A stretch of DNA of 64,000 nt from Murimonas intestini (GCF_024622195.1 NZ_JANKBI010000005.1:251476-315475); one strand, 5' to 3'. Shown: positions 17,126 to 27,149, numbered from the stretch's first letter. Translations and numbers: made by a program. The notes: generated by a model not told the origin, from the letters alone.

Positions 17126-17548
17126 TTATTTTTTAGCGTCTTTCGGTCTCTTTGCTCCGTATTTGGAACGAGCCTGTCTTCTGTTTGCAACGCCTGCTGT
17201 ATCCAGAGTACCACGGATGATGTGGTATCTTGTACCTGGTAAGTCTTTTACCCTTCCACCGCGGATAAGCACAACGCTATGCTCCTGAAGGTTATGTCCT
17301 TCACCTGGGATGTAGCTTGTTACTTCGATTCCGTTAGAAAGGCGGACCCTGGCGATTTTCCTGAGCGCTGAGTTAGGCTTCTTAGGTGTAGCAGTCTTAA
17401 CGGCTGTACACACACCTCTTTTCTGCGGTGCAGAAGCATCAGTGCTTTTCTTTCTTAAGGAGTTAAATCCTTTTTGAAGAGCCGGTGCTGTAGATTTCTT
17501 AACAGATGTCTGTCTTCCTTTTCTTACTAACTGATTAAATGTTGGCAT
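17126..17548 (-). CDS. rpsL: 30S ribosomal protein S12
   Basis: A 140-aa protein with AGGAGG upstream of ATG 17548. It sits at the decoding centre of the small subunit. The two segments that carry streptomycin-resistance mutations, TPKKPNSALRK and GGRVKDLPGTRYH, show the usual wild-type lysines. It is the first gene of the str operon, behind a perfect-consensus promoter. The DNA right after its stop is an AT run of repeated TATATTA units (about 17098-17125). Confidence 0.98.
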   Translation of the reverse strand: MPTFNQLVRKGRQTSVKKSTAPALQKGFNSLRKKSTDASAPQKRGVCTAVKTATPKKPNSALRKIARVRLSNGIEVTSYIPGEGHNLQEHSVVLIRGGRVKDLPGTRYHIIRGTLDTAGVANRRQARSKYGAKRPKDAKK

Positions 17549-17665
17549 TCTTTTCTTTCACCTCCTGTATTATTTGTACAGGGCCTATTCCCTATACATG
17601 TGGTTGCTGATCTTTATTTAATATTCTTTAGTGTATACAAAGTTCACTCTGCACACACCTAGATT

Positions 17666-17694
17666 ATTATAATTGGGAGTCTTGCCAATGTCAA
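17666..17694 (-). promoter_or_regulatory. Main promoter of the str operon
   Basis: On the minus strand TTGACA (17694-17689), exactly 17 bp, TATAAT (17671-17666): a perfect consensus pair 118 bp before rpsL. This is the strongest-looking promoter in the window. Confidence 0.88.
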
Positions 17695-17734
17695 GGGCTT
17701 TTAAACAGGAAATCGCCTTTTTATGGTTTTTTTC

Positions 17735-17799
17735 TTGAAAATTTCATGAAATCCCTTATAATTTCCTTAACAGGCTGGACACTCCACCCGCACGGGTGG
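17735..17799 (+). promoter_or_regulatory. Promoter of the VanZ-family gene with palindromes
   Basis: TTGAAA (17735-17740), 16 bp, TATAAT (17757-17762). The spacer contains the perfect 12-bp palindrome ATTTCATGAAAT (17741-17752). Downstream, in the leader, CCACCCG (17784-17790) and CGGGTGG (17793-17799) form a second inverted repeat. Either could be a repressor site. The 306-bp rpsL-vanZ gap is explained by this and the divergent str promoter. Confidence 0.65.
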
Positions 17800-17854
17800 T
17801 ATGATTAGCCAGAAATACATATATATAAATGTATAAAAAGAAAGAGGCGATCGT

Positions 17855-18835
17855 ATGAGAAAACTTTTGAAACCACTATCATTCATCCCCGCCTTGCTAT
17901 TGATGTATATGATCTTTACATTTTCCAGCCAGCCCGGTGATGTTTCAGGACAGCTCAGCTACAAAGTCAGCTGTAAAATCGTAGAGGCAGGGGACTACAT
18001 CTTTGATGCCAACCTGGATGACTGGCAGGTTGACGAATGGGCGAATAAAATTAATTTTATCACCAGAAAACTGGCGCATATCACTGAATATTTCCTGCTT
18101 GCCATAGCAGTATCATTTCCGCTGTATGTATACGGACTTCATGGATTTCTGCTCATGCTGGCTGCCGGTATCCTGTGCGTCGGCTTTGCCGCAGGTGATG
18201 AATACCACCAGTCCTTCGTGGCCGGCAGAGGACCTTCTGTAAAGGATGTGGGGATCGACAGCATTGGTATATTCTTTGGTATCATAATCGTCCGGATCAT
18301 TGGATGGACGGGGCGCATGACAATATTCAAAGAAAAAGCAGACAAAAAGGAAGCTAAACGCATCAAGAAGCAGATGAAAAAAGCTAAAAAGGCCGGAATC
18401 CAGAATCCGCCTCCAGTTGTAAATAATGTAGTATATAATAAGAAGAAACGCCCTGTAAAAAGAAATTTTGTCACATATACAAGCAATTATAATCCCACGG
18501 ACGGATATGCCAAAAATTATTCCGGTGAATATGGACAGGGTTATAATGGAGGACCAAATGCCGGTTACGGCTACGGCCAGGATTACAATGGAAATTATCA
18601 GGGAGCTTACGGACCGAATTACAATGACGGCTACGGGGGTGGATATGATCCCGGCTATGGAGATGGGTATGGCCCTGATTATGGATACGGACCTGATTAT
18701 TATGACGAGGGCTATTACGGTCCTGACGACGGCTTTACACCGCCGCCCAGAAAAAACACCCGCAGCAAATCTGCAGATTCTCTTGCAGATGACTGGAAAA
18801 TAATCCGCAAGAAAAAAACTGCCGCTCATAAATGA
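17855..18835 (+). CDS. VanZ-family membrane protein with a Tyr/Gly-rich tail
   Basis: A 326-aa protein. Residues 1-155 are the VanZ fold: a first membrane helix (IPALLLMYMIFTFSSQPG with the family's FSSQ), then ITRKLAHITEYFLLA and further helices around GFAAGDEYHQSFVAGRGPSVKDVGIDSIG, which holds the conserved DE.HQ and GR..S..D residues. A lysine-rich segment (170-205) follows, then about 90 residues made mostly of Tyr, Gly, Asn, Asp and Pro, and a basic end. VanZ-like proteins are linked to glycopeptide resistance and the cell envelope, but the biochemical role is unclear. The tail is unusual. The gene stands alone, opposite to the ribosomal operons on both sides. Confidence 0.85.
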   Translation: MRKLLKPLSFIPALLLMYMIFTFSSQPGDVSGQLSYKVSCKIVEAGDYIFDANLDDWQVDEWANKINFITRKLAHITEYFLLAIAVSFPLYVYGLHGFLLMLAAGILCVGFAAGDEYHQSFVAGRGPSVKDVGIDSIGIFFGIIIVRIIGWTGRMTIFKEKADKKEAKRIKKQMKKAKKAGIQNPPPVVNNVVYNKKKRPVKRNFVTYTSNYNPTDGYAKNYSGEYGQGYNGGPNAGYGYGQDYNGNYQGAYGPNYNDGYGGGYDPGYGDGYGPDYGYGPDYYDEGYYGPDDGFTPPPRKNTRSKSADSLADDWKIIRKKKTAAHK

Positions 18836-18849
18836 CCGGCAGTTTTTTC
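18812..18849. terminator. Bidirectional terminator containing the VanZ stop codon
   Basis: AAAAAACTGCCG (18812-18823) pairs with CGGCAGTTTTTT (18837-18848). The A-run and T-run make it functional on both strands, so it can end both the VanZ gene and the converging rpoBC transcript. The TGA stop of the VanZ gene (18833-18835) lies in the loop. Confidence 0.85.
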
Positions 18850-18865
18850 TGTCAATTAAACCTTT

Positions 18866-18904
18866 TTCAGCAGGTCTGTGCCGTTAATGCACAGACCTGC
18901 TGAA
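18866..18904. repeat. Dispersed repeat, copy B: perfect 16-bp inverted repeat
   Basis: TTCAGCAGGTCTGTGC, a 7-nt loop, and its exact complement (18889-18904) form a 16-bp stem between the VanZ terminator and the rpoC stop. There is no U-run on either strand, so it is not a normal terminator. It is 28/32 identical to 7678-7709. Confidence 0.75.
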
Positions 18905-18922
18905 CCATTATCATTCATATCT

Positions 18923-21900
18923 TTATTCATCTTCTGAAACAGTAACCAACTCTTCCTCAGACAAATCCAGATCATCCTCGCTCTCCGCCGGAACAGCAGC
19001 TGTATCCAGCTCTATTTCCTCGGTCAGCTCAGCTAAATCAAAATCATCATCATCGTCTTCCAGCATGGAATCTCCTGTATCAAGTTTTACATTTCTGTAT
19101 CTCTTCATACCAGTTCCGGCCGGTATCAGTTTACCAATGATAACATTTTCCTTCAGTCCGATAAGCGGGTCAACTTTTCCTTTGATCGCAGCTTCTGTCA
19201 GGACTTTAGTAGTTTCCTGGAAGGAAGCGGCAGACAGGAAGGAATTTGTTGCAAGGGAAGCCTTTGTGATACCAAGCATTACCTGCTTGCCTTCTGCGGG
19301 CTCTTTCCCTTCCTCTGTAAGGCGCTCGTTCTCATCCTCATATTCCAGGATGTCAACAAGTGTGCCCGGCAGGAATTCACTGTCACCATTGTTCTCGATG
19401 CGGACTTTTTTCAGCATCTGGCGCACAATGACTTCGATATGCTTATCATTGATTTCAACACCCTGCAGACGGTATACACGCTGAACCTCCTGGATCATGT
19501 AATCCTGCACAGCACGGACACCCTTGATCTTAAGGATATCATGAGGATTGACACTACCTTCAGTCAGCTCGTCACCTGCCTCCAGATAAGCGCCGTCCTG
19601 GGCCTTGATCCTGGAACCATATGGGATCAGGTAAGTCTTAGACTCTCCTGTCTCATTATTTGTAACGATGATCTCACGCTTTTTCTTAGTATCCTTGATG
19701 ACTGCAATACCTGGGATCTCAGTAATGATTGCAAGTCCTTTTGGCTTTCTGGCCTCAAAAAGCTCCTCGACACGGGGAAGACCCTGTGTGATATCGCCGC
19801 CGGCCACACCGCCCGTATGGAATGTACGCATTGTCAGCTGTGTACCTGGCTCACCGATAGACTGTGCCGCAATGATACCTACGGACTCACCTACCTGTAC
19901 AGCCTCACCTGTTGCCAGGTTGGCTCCATAGCACTTAGCGCAGACTCCGATATGGGATTTACATGTCAGGATGGTACGAATCTTGATCTTGTCAAACGGA
20001 TTGCCGTTTGCATCCACGCCTTCCTTTATAATTCTGGCTGCACGCCTGGGAGTGATCATGTGGTTAGCTTTTACAAGCACCTCACCATCCTTGTTGCACA
20101 GTGTCTCGCAGGCGAAACGGCCTGTGATACGCTCCTGAAGGCTCTCGATCTCTTCCTTTCCGTCCGCAAATGCCTTTACGTACATACCCGGGATCTCTTT
20201 TCCTTCGCAGCAGTCAACTTCACGGATGATCAGATCCTGTGAAACGTCAACAAGACGCCTTGTCAGATAACCAGAGTCAGCTGTACGCAGGGCTGTATCA
20301 GACAGACCTTTACGCGCTCCATGAGCGGACATGAAGTATTCCAGTACGTCAAGTCCTTCACGGAAGTTGGACTTGATAGGAAGTTCGATCGTATGTCCTG
20401 TTGTATCAGCCATCAATCCACGCATACCTGCCAGCTGCTTGATCTGCTTGTCAGAACCACGGGCTCCGGAATCGGCCATCATATAGATGTTGTTATATTT
20501 ATCAAGTCCGTCCAGCAGAGCCTTTGTCAGGATATCATCCGTATTCTTCCAGGTCTCTACGACTTCCTTGTAACGCTCTTCCTCAGTGATGAGGCCTCGC
20601 TTATAGTTTCTTGTGATCTTATCAACAGTATCCTGAGCCTTCTGGATCAGTTCCGGTTTTTCAGGCGGCACGGTCATGTCAGAAATAGAAACAGTCATGG
20701 CAGCCCTTGTGGAATACTTATACCCCATAGCCTTGATATCATCCAGCACTTCAGCAGTCTTAGTTGCTCCGTGTGTATTGATGACTTTTTCAAGGATCTG
20801 TTTTAAGCCTTTCTTTCCAACATGGAAGTCAACTTCCAGCTTCAGAAGGTTTTCCGGTATGCTTCTGTCCACAAATCCCAGATCCTGCGGAAGGATCTCA
20901 TTGAAGATAAAACGTCCCACAGTAGATTCCACATTTCCTGTCACTACGCTTCCGTCAGGCATTTTCTTAGTCATACGGACAAGAATCTTGGACTGGAGTG
21001 TGAGGGCCTTATTTTCATATGCAAGGATCGCTTCATTTACACTCTTAAAGATCTTGCCTTCTCCAAGCGCTCCCGGCCTCTCCTGTGTCAGATAATAAAT
21101 ACCAAGGACCATATCCTGTGAAGGAACAGCCACAGGTCCTCCGTCTGACGGCTTCAGAAGGTTGTTCGGGGAGAGCAGCAGGAAACGGCACTCTGCCTGT
21201 GCTTCCACGGAAAGCGGAAGATGCACGGCCATCTGGTCACCATCGAAGTCCGCATTAAATGCAGTACATACAAGGGGATGCAGCTTGATCGCTTTACCCT
21301 CTACAAGAATCGGCTCAAATGCCTGGATTCCCAGACGGTGGAGTGTAGGGGCACGGTTGAGCATTACCGGATGTTCTTTGATGACATCTTCCAGCACATC
21401 CCATACCTCAGGCTGAAGTCTCTCTACCATTTTTTTAGCATTTTTTATATTGTGAGAAGTACCGTTGGCAACAAGCTCTTTCATAACAAAAGGCTTGAAC
21501 AGCTCGATAGCCATCTCTTTCGGAAGACCGCACTGATAAATCTTCAGCTCTGGCCCTACGACGATAACAGAACGTCCTGAATAGTCAACACGCTTTCCTA
21601 AGAGGTTCTGGCGGAAACGTCCTGATTTACCCTTGAGCATGTCAGACAGTGACTTCAGGGCTCTGTTTCCGGGTCCTGTCACAGGACGGCCGCGGCGGCC
21701 GTTGTCGATCAGGGCATCTACTGCTTCCTGAAGCATCCTCTTTTCATTGCGGACAATGATGTCAGGAGCACCAAGCTCCAGCAGTCTCTTTAAACGGTTA
21801 TTTCTATTTATGATCCTTCTGTAAAGGTCATTTAAGTCTGATGTGGCAAAACGTCCACCGTCCAGCTGCACCATAGGACGCAGATCCGGCGGGATGACAG

Positions 21901-22618
21901 GGATAACTGTCATGATCATCCATTCCGGCTTATTTCCGGACTCACGAAAAGCTTCTACCACTTCCAGCCTTTTGATGATCCTGGCACGTTTCTGGCCTGT
22001 AGATTCCTTCAGGCCTTTTTTCAGTTCAGCTGCCTCTTTTTCCATGTCGATGGATTCCAGAAGCTCTTTGATCGCCTCTGCACCCATGCCTACGCGGAAA
22101 CGGCTGCTCCATTTTTCTCTTGCTTCCTGATATTCTCTCTCTGTCAGCACCTGTTTGTACTGAAGATCTGTATCTCCCTTATCCAGCACGATATAGTTGG
22201 CAAAATACAGGACTTTCTCCAGTGTTCTCGGAGAAAGGTCCAGCATCAGACCCATTCTGGAAGGGATACCTTTGAAATACCAGATATGGGAAACCGGAGC
22301 TGCCAGTTCAATATGTCCCATACGCTCCCTGCGGACACTGGCCTTTGTAACTTCAACGCCGCATCGGTCACAAATAACACCTTTATAACGGATCTTCTTG
22401 TACTTTCCGCAGTGACATTCCCAGTCCTTGCTCGGCCCGAAGATACGCTCGCAGAACAGTCCGTCTTTTTCCGGTTTAAGAGTCCTGTAGTTAATGGTTT
22501 CGGGTTTCTTTACCTCTCCTCTTGACCATTCCCTGATCTTTTCCGGAGATGCCAGACCAATTTTGATCGCGTCAAAGGTCATTGGCTGATATCCTTCATT
22601 GTTTGTTGTTTCAGGCAT
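18923..22618 (-). CDS. rpoC: RNA polymerase subunit beta'
   Basis: A 1231-aa protein of normal length for Clostridia, with GAAGGGAG upstream of ATG 22618. It forms the catalytic core of RNA polymerase with RpoB. Visible marks are the N-terminal zinc finger (CHCGKYKK...CDRCG), the absolutely conserved NADFDGDQMAVH that binds the catalytic magnesium, the bridge-helix/trigger-loop region (GARGSDKQIKQLAGMRGLM) and the second zinc-binding cluster (CKSHIGVCAKCYG). The C-terminus is strongly acidic. It follows rpoB by 16 bp and ends near the bidirectional terminator shared with the VanZ gene. Confidence 0.98.
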   Translation of the reverse strand: MPETTNNEGYQPMTFDAIKIGLASPEKIREWSRGEVKKPETINYRTLKPEKDGLFCERIFGPSKDWECHCGKYKKIRYKGVICDRCGVEVTKASVRRERMGHIELAAPVSHIWYFKGIPSRMGLMLDLSPRTLEKVLYFANYIVLDKGDTDLQYKQVLTEREYQEAREKWSSRFRVGMGAEAIKELLESIDMEKEAAELKKGLKESTGQKRARIIKRLEVVEAFRESGNKPEWMIMTVIPVIPPDLRPMVQLDGGRFATSDLNDLYRRIINRNNRLKRLLELGAPDIIVRNEKRMLQEAVDALIDNGRRGRPVTGPGNRALKSLSDMLKGKSGRFRQNLLGKRVDYSGRSVIVVGPELKIYQCGLPKEMAIELFKPFVMKELVANGTSHNIKNAKKMVERLQPEVWDVLEDVIKEHPVMLNRAPTLHRLGIQAFEPILVEGKAIKLHPLVCTAFNADFDGDQMAVHLPLSVEAQAECRFLLLSPNNLLKPSDGGPVAVPSQDMVLGIYYLTQERPGALGEGKIFKSVNEAILAYENKALTLQSKILVRMTKKMPDGSVVTGNVESTVGRFIFNEILPQDLGFVDRSIPENLLKLEVDFHVGKKGLKQILEKVINTHGATKTAEVLDDIKAMGYKYSTRAAMTVSISDMTVPPEKPELIQKAQDTVDKITRNYKRGLITEEERYKEVVETWKNTDDILTKALLDGLDKYNNIYMMADSGARGSDKQIKQLAGMRGLMADTTGHTIELPIKSNFREGLDVLEYFMSAHGARKGLSDTALRTADSGYLTRRLVDVSQDLIIREVDCCEGKEIPGMYVKAFADGKEEIESLQERITGRFACETLCNKDGEVLVKANHMITPRRAARIIKEGVDANGNPFDKIKIRTILTCKSHIGVCAKCYGANLATGEAVQVGESVGIIAAQSIGEPGTQLTMRTFHTGGVAGGDITQGLPRVEELFEARKPKGLAIITEIPGIAVIKDTKKKREIIVTNNETGESKTYLIPYGSRIKAQDGAYLEAGDELTEGSVNPHDILKIKGVRAVQDYMIQEVQRVYRLQGVEINDKHIEVIVRQMLKKVRIENNGDSEFLPGTLVDILEYEDENERLTEEGKEPAEGKQVMLGITKASLATNSFLSAASFQETTKVLTEAAIKGKVDPLIGLKENVIIGKLIPAGTGMKRYRNVKLDTGDSMLEDDDDDFDLAELTEEIELDTAAVPAESEDDLDLSEEELVTVSEDE

Positions 22619-22634
22619 TTATGGTTCTCCCTTC

Positions 22635-25600
22635 CTACTCTTCATCATCAAGAGTTTCTTCTAGGTCTAAGAATACGTCCTCGTCGTCCTCTTCCACATC
22701 CACGATCTCATCGCCCTCAATTTCCTGCTGGCTGAATCCAAACTGTGAGAAAGAGTTCTCTTCTTCTTCGTATTTTCTGTCTCCTTCGATCACAGAACGC
22801 ATATCTGTATCACCATAATCAATAGTTTCCATGATTTCTACTTCAGTCTGGTCCTCCTTCAGGACTTTCACATCCAGTCCCAATGACTGGAGCTCTTTTA
22901 AAAGTACCTTGAAGGATTCCGGAATACCCGGCTCCGGAATGTTGTCGCCTTTTATGATTGCTTCATATGTCTTTACACGTCCGATAACATCATCAGATTT
23001 TACTGTCAGGATCTCCTGCAGAGTGTAGGATGCGCCGTATGCTTCCAGCGCCCAAACCTCCATCTCTCCGAAACGCTGCCCGCCGAACTGTGCTTTACCG
23101 CCCAGAGGCTGCTGAGTTACCAGGGAGTACGGTCCTGTGGAACGTGCATGGATCTTGTCATCTACCAGATGGTGGAGCTTCAGGTAATGCATGTGCCCGA
23201 TTGTTACGGCGCTGTCGAAATATTCGCCTGTACGTCCGTCCCTGAGGCGCACTTTACCGTCTCTTGAAAGAGGAACGCCCTTCCACAGTTCTCTGTGGTC
23301 GCGGTTCTCATACAGATAGTCAAGTACTTCAGGCAGAAGCTCTTCGCCATGTTTTTCCTTAAATTCATCCCATTCCAGATTGACGTAATCATTCGCCAGA
23401 TCCAGAGTGTCCATAATATCAACCTCGTTCGCGCCGTCGAAGACCGGTGTGGCAATATTAAATCCAAGAGCCCTTGATGCAAGGCTTAAGTGGATCTCAA
23501 GAACCTGTCCGATGTTCATACGAGAAGGCACACCCAGAGGATTCAGTACGATATCCAGAGGACGCCCGTTCGGCAGGAACGGCATATCTTCTACAGGGAG
23601 CACTCGTGAAACAACACCCTTGTTACCATGACGGCCGGCCATCTTGTCACCCACGGAGATCTTTCTCTTCTGTGCGATGTAGATGCGGACTGCCTGATTA
23701 ACTCCCGGTGAAAGCTCATCCCCGTTTTCTCTTGTGAATACCTTGGCATCTACTACGATACCATATTCTCCATGAGGCACTTTCAGTGAAGTATCCCTGA
23801 CCTCCCTGGCCTTCTCACCAAAGATAGCGCGGAGTAGCCTCTCCTCAGCTGTCAGTTCTGTCTCTCCCTTCGGAGTTACTTTACCTACCAGGATATCCCC
23901 TGCACGGACCTCGGCACCGATGCGGATGATACCTCTCTCATCCAGATCCTTCAGGGCTTCATCTCCCACGCCGGGAACATCTCTTGTGATCTCTTCCGGC
24001 CCCAGCTTTGTATCTCTGGCCTCAGCTTCATATTCTTCAATATGGACAGATGTGTAGACATCATCCATAACTAATCTTTCGCTTAAAAGTACAGCATCCT
24101 CGTAGTTGTAGCCTTCCCATGTCATAAATCCGATCAGCGGATTCTTTCCAAGAGCCAGCTCGCCCTTCTGTGTGGACGGCCCGTCAGCGATCACACTGCC
24201 TGCCTCAACATGCTCTCCCTTAAATACGATCGGTCTCTGATTGTAGCAGTTGCTCTGGTTACTTCTGGAGAATTTGGTCAGGTGATATTCATCCCTTGTT
24301 CCATCATCATTCTTCATGATGATCTCCTTGGAAGTGGAGCGTTCGATAGTACCAGACTTTCTTGCAACCACGCAGACTCCTGAGTCAACAGCCGCCTTGC
24401 ATTCCATACCTGTACCTACTACCGGGGCTTCTGTTGTCAGAAGCGGCACCGCCTGACGCTGCATGTTGGATCCCATCAGCGCACGGTTGGCATCGTCATT
24501 CTCCAGGAAAGGAATCAGGGCTGTAGCCACGGAGAATACCATCTTAGGAGACACGTCCATGTAATCGAACATCCCTCTCTCGTATTCCTGCGTCTCTTCT
24601 CTGTAACGTCCTGATACATTTTTGTGTACGAAATGTCCGTCAGCATCAAGTGTCTCATTAGCCTGTGCTACATGGTAATTATCTTCTTCATCGGCTGTCA
24701 TATACACAACCTCATCTGTGACACGGGGATTGCCCGGTTCAGACTTGTCAATCTTCCTGTACGGAGCCTCAACGAATCCATACTGGTTGATCCTGGCATA
24801 AGTAGCCAGGGAGTTAATCAGACCGATGTTAGGACCTTCAGGTGTCTCGATGGGACACATTCTTCCATAATGTGAGTAATGTACGTCTCGTACCTCGAAT
24901 CCTGCACGGTCCCTTGACAGACCGCCTGGTCCCAGGGCTGAAAGACGTCTCTTATGTGTCAGCTCACCCAACGGGTTATTCTGGTCCATGAACTGTGACA
25001 GCTGTGAAGATCCGAAGAACTCTTTGACAGCTGCTGTCACAGGCTTTATGTTGATCAGTGACTGGGGAGAGATTCCCTCCAGGTCCTGGGTTGTCATTCT
25101 CTCACGGACAACTCTTTCCAGCCTGGACAGACCTATACGGTACTGGTTCTGAAGCAGCTCACCCACGGCCCTGATTCGCCTGTTGCCCAAATGGTCAATA
25201 TCGTCTTCATTTCCAAGGCCATATTCCAGATGCATATTGTAGTTGATAGAAGCAAGGATATCTTCTTTTGTAATATGCTTCGGAATCAGCTCATGGATAT
25301 TCTTGCGGATGGCATCCTTGATATCATCCATATCGGTATTTTCTGCCAGTATTTTTTCAAGTTCCGGGTAATATACTAATTCTGTAACTCCCACTTCCTT
25401 CGGGTCCACATCCACAAAGCTGGTGATGTCCACCATCATGCTGGAGAGCACCTTTACATTGCGCTCTTCTGTGCGGATCCATACAAACGGTACAGCAGCA
25501 TTCTGGATCTTGTCTGCCAGTTCGCGTTTCACCTCTGTCCCGGCCTCAGCGATGATCTCACCGGTTGTAGTGTCGATGACATCCTCTGCCAGTATCTGTC

Positions 25601-26471
25601 CATTGATACGGTTGCGGAGAAGTAACTTTTTATTAAATTTATAACGTCCAACCTTAGCCAGGTCATATCTTCTCGGATCGAAGAACATACTTGTAATAAG
25701 GCTCTCTGCGCTTTCCACTGCCAGAGGCTCGCCCGGACGGATTTTTTTGTACAGCTCTAAAAGACCCTCCTGGTAATTCTCAGCAGTGTCCTTTGTAAGG
25801 CTGGCCAGTATCTTCGGCTCCTCGCCGAACAAATCTATAATTTCTGCATTTGTGCCAAATCCAAGTGCACGGATCAGAACAGTGATAGGAACCTTTCTGG
25901 TCCTGTCAACGCGAACATAGAAAACATCATTGGAGTCAGTCTCGTACTCTAACCATGCACCCCTGTTAGGGATAACGGTGCTGGAATACAATTTTTTACC
26001 TATTTTGTCATGTGCAATCCCATAATAGATACCAGGTGAACGTACCAGCTGGCTGACGATAACACGTTCTGCACCGTTGATCACGAATGTACCTGTAGCT
26101 GTCATCAGCGGCAGGTCTCCCATGAAGATCTCATGCTCGTTAATTTCGTCATTTTCTTTATTATGAAGCCTTACTCTCACCTTTAAAGGTGCAGCATATG
26201 TCGCGTCTCTTTCCTTGCACTCTTCAATTGAATATTTGACATCGTCTTCACATAATGTAAAGTCCACGAATTCCAGACTCAGCTTTCCGCTGTAATCCGT
26301 AATCGGAGAGATATCAGCAAAAACTTCTTTCAGCCCCTCATCTAAAAACCACTGATAAGAGTCCTTCTGAACTTCAATCAGATTTGGCATCTCAAGAACC
26401 TCTTTCTGTCTTGAATAGCTCATACGGAAGCTCTTGCCGCTTGTGGTAGGACGTATTCTGTTTTTCTCCAT
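22635..26471 (-). CDS. rpoB: RNA polymerase subunit beta
   Basis: A 1278-aa protein. I use ATG 26471 (family start MEKNRIRPTTSGKS) because AGGGGTG lies upstream and the longer frame to 26513 adds residues not typical of the family. It forms the active-site cleft of RNA polymerase. The rifampicin pocket (SSQLSQFMDQNNPLGELTHK, then RRLSALGPGG) shows usual sensitive-type residues. The C-terminus is a long acidic tail. Upstream, a terminator-like attenuator separates it from rplL, which would tune RpoB relative to L7/L12. Confidence 0.98.
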   Translation of the reverse strand: MEKNRIRPTTSGKSFRMSYSRQKEVLEMPNLIEVQKDSYQWFLDEGLKEVFADISPITDYSGKLSLEFVDFTLCEDDVKYSIEECKERDATYAAPLKVRVRLHNKENDEINEHEIFMGDLPLMTATGTFVINGAERVIVSQLVRSPGIYYGIAHDKIGKKLYSSTVIPNRGAWLEYETDSNDVFYVRVDRTRKVPITVLIRALGFGTNAEIIDLFGEEPKILASLTKDTAENYQEGLLELYKKIRPGEPLAVESAESLITSMFFDPRRYDLAKVGRYKFNKKLLLRNRINGQILAEDVIDTTTGEIIAEAGTEVKRELADKIQNAAVPFVWIRTEERNVKVLSSMMVDITSFVDVDPKEVGVTELVYYPELEKILAENTDMDDIKDAIRKNIHELIPKHITKEDILASINYNMHLEYGLGNEDDIDHLGNRRIRAVGELLQNQYRIGLSRLERVVRERMTTQDLEGISPQSLINIKPVTAAVKEFFGSSQLSQFMDQNNPLGELTHKRRLSALGPGGLSRDRAGFEVRDVHYSHYGRMCPIETPEGPNIGLINSLATYARINQYGFVEAPYRKIDKSEPGNPRVTDEVVYMTADEEDNYHVAQANETLDADGHFVHKNVSGRYREETQEYERGMFDYMDVSPKMVFSVATALIPFLENDDANRALMGSNMQRQAVPLLTTEAPVVGTGMECKAAVDSGVCVVARKSGTIERSTSKEIIMKNDDGTRDEYHLTKFSRSNQSNCYNQRPIVFKGEHVEAGSVIADGPSTQKGELALGKNPLIGFMTWEGYNYEDAVLLSERLVMDDVYTSVHIEEYEAEARDTKLGPEEITRDVPGVGDEALKDLDERGIIRIGAEVRAGDILVGKVTPKGETELTAEERLLRAIFGEKAREVRDTSLKVPHGEYGIVVDAKVFTRENGDELSPGVNQAVRIYIAQKRKISVGDKMAGRHGNKGVVSRVLPVEDMPFLPNGRPLDIVLNPLGVPSRMNIGQVLEIHLSLASRALGFNIATPVFDGANEVDIMDTLDLANDYVNLEWDEFKEKHGEELLPEVLDYLYENRDHRELWKGVPLSRDGKVRLRDGRTGEYFDSAVTIGHMHYLKLHHLVDDKIHARSTGPYSLVTQQPLGGKAQFGGQRFGEMEVWALEAYGASYTLQEILTVKSDDVIGRVKTYEAIIKGDNIPEPGIPESFKVLLKELQSLGLDVKVLKEDQTEVEIMETIDYGDTDMRSVIEGDRKYEEEENSFSQFGFSQQEIEGDEIVDVEEDDEDVFLDLEETLDDEE

Positions 26472-26717
26472 TGACGTTTCACCCCTGTTCTTTCTATATA
26501 AATGCAGTTTCATTCATTCACTTTTGGGCATAATTATGCCTTGGCGCACAATCCTGCACAATAGTGCATCTTTTATGCTAGCATATGAGTTGTAAATTGT
26601 CAACTGATATTTTACTTATTTTTTCTTGCTATTTCCGTGTTTTCCTGTGTATAATTACTCATCTGTACTCTCCTGTCCCTTGTCTTTTAATGGTTCCCGG
26701 ACAAAGAATATCCAAAC

Positions 26718-26763
26718 AAAAAAAGCCCTGTAAATACCTGATTTCTCAGGTAAATACAGGGGT
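26718..26763 (-). terminator. Attenuator between rplL and rpoB
   Basis: On the minus strand a 16-bp stem (26761-26746 with 26741-26726, two mismatches, loop GAAA) is followed by CTTTTTTT. It lies 15 bp after the rplL stop and about 250 bp before rpoB, the usual position for partial termination in rplJL-rpoBC operons. Another 200 bp of AT-rich leader precede rpoB; no gene was seen there. Confidence 0.85.
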
Positions 26764-26777
26764 TCATAAATTTTGAA

Positions 26778-27149
26778 TTATTTAAGAGTAACTTTAGCGC
26801 CTTCTGCTTCCAGTTTTGTCTTAAGTTCTTCTGCTTCTGCTTTAGAAGCGCCTTCTTTGATTACCTTAGGAGCTCCATCAACTACTTCTTTAGCTTCTTT
26901 TAAGCCTAAGCCTGTAGCTTCACGAACAACTTTGATAACTTTAACTTTGTTCGGGCCAACTTCTGTCAGTTCTACGTCGAACTCATCTTTTTCTTCTGCT
27001 GCTTCTGCTGCGCCAGCTGCTGCTACTACAACACCTGCTGCTGCGGATACACCAAACTCTTCTTCACATGCTTTTACTAATTCGTTTAATTCTAATACGG
27101 ATAATTCTTTGATAGCTTCGATAAATTCAGCTGTTGTTAATTTTGCCAT
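26778..27149 (-). CDS. rplL: 50S ribosomal protein L7/L12
   Basis: A 123-aa protein starting at ATG 27149 behind GGAGG; the longer frame to 27191 is not used. The N-terminal dimerisation part (TTAEFIEAIKELSVLELNELV), the Ala-rich hinge (about 37-53) and the C-terminal factor-binding domain (KVIKVVREATGLGLKEAKEVV) are complete. It forms the ribosomal stalk that recruits EF-Tu and EF-G, encoded elsewhere in the window. It follows rplJ by about 70 bp. Confidence 0.98.
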   Translation of the reverse strand: MAKLTTAEFIEAIKELSVLELNELVKACEEEFGVSAAAGVVVAAAGAAEAAEEKDEFDVELTEVGPNKVKVIKVVREATGLGLKEAKEVVDGAPKVIKEGASKAEAEELKTKLEAEGAKVTLK

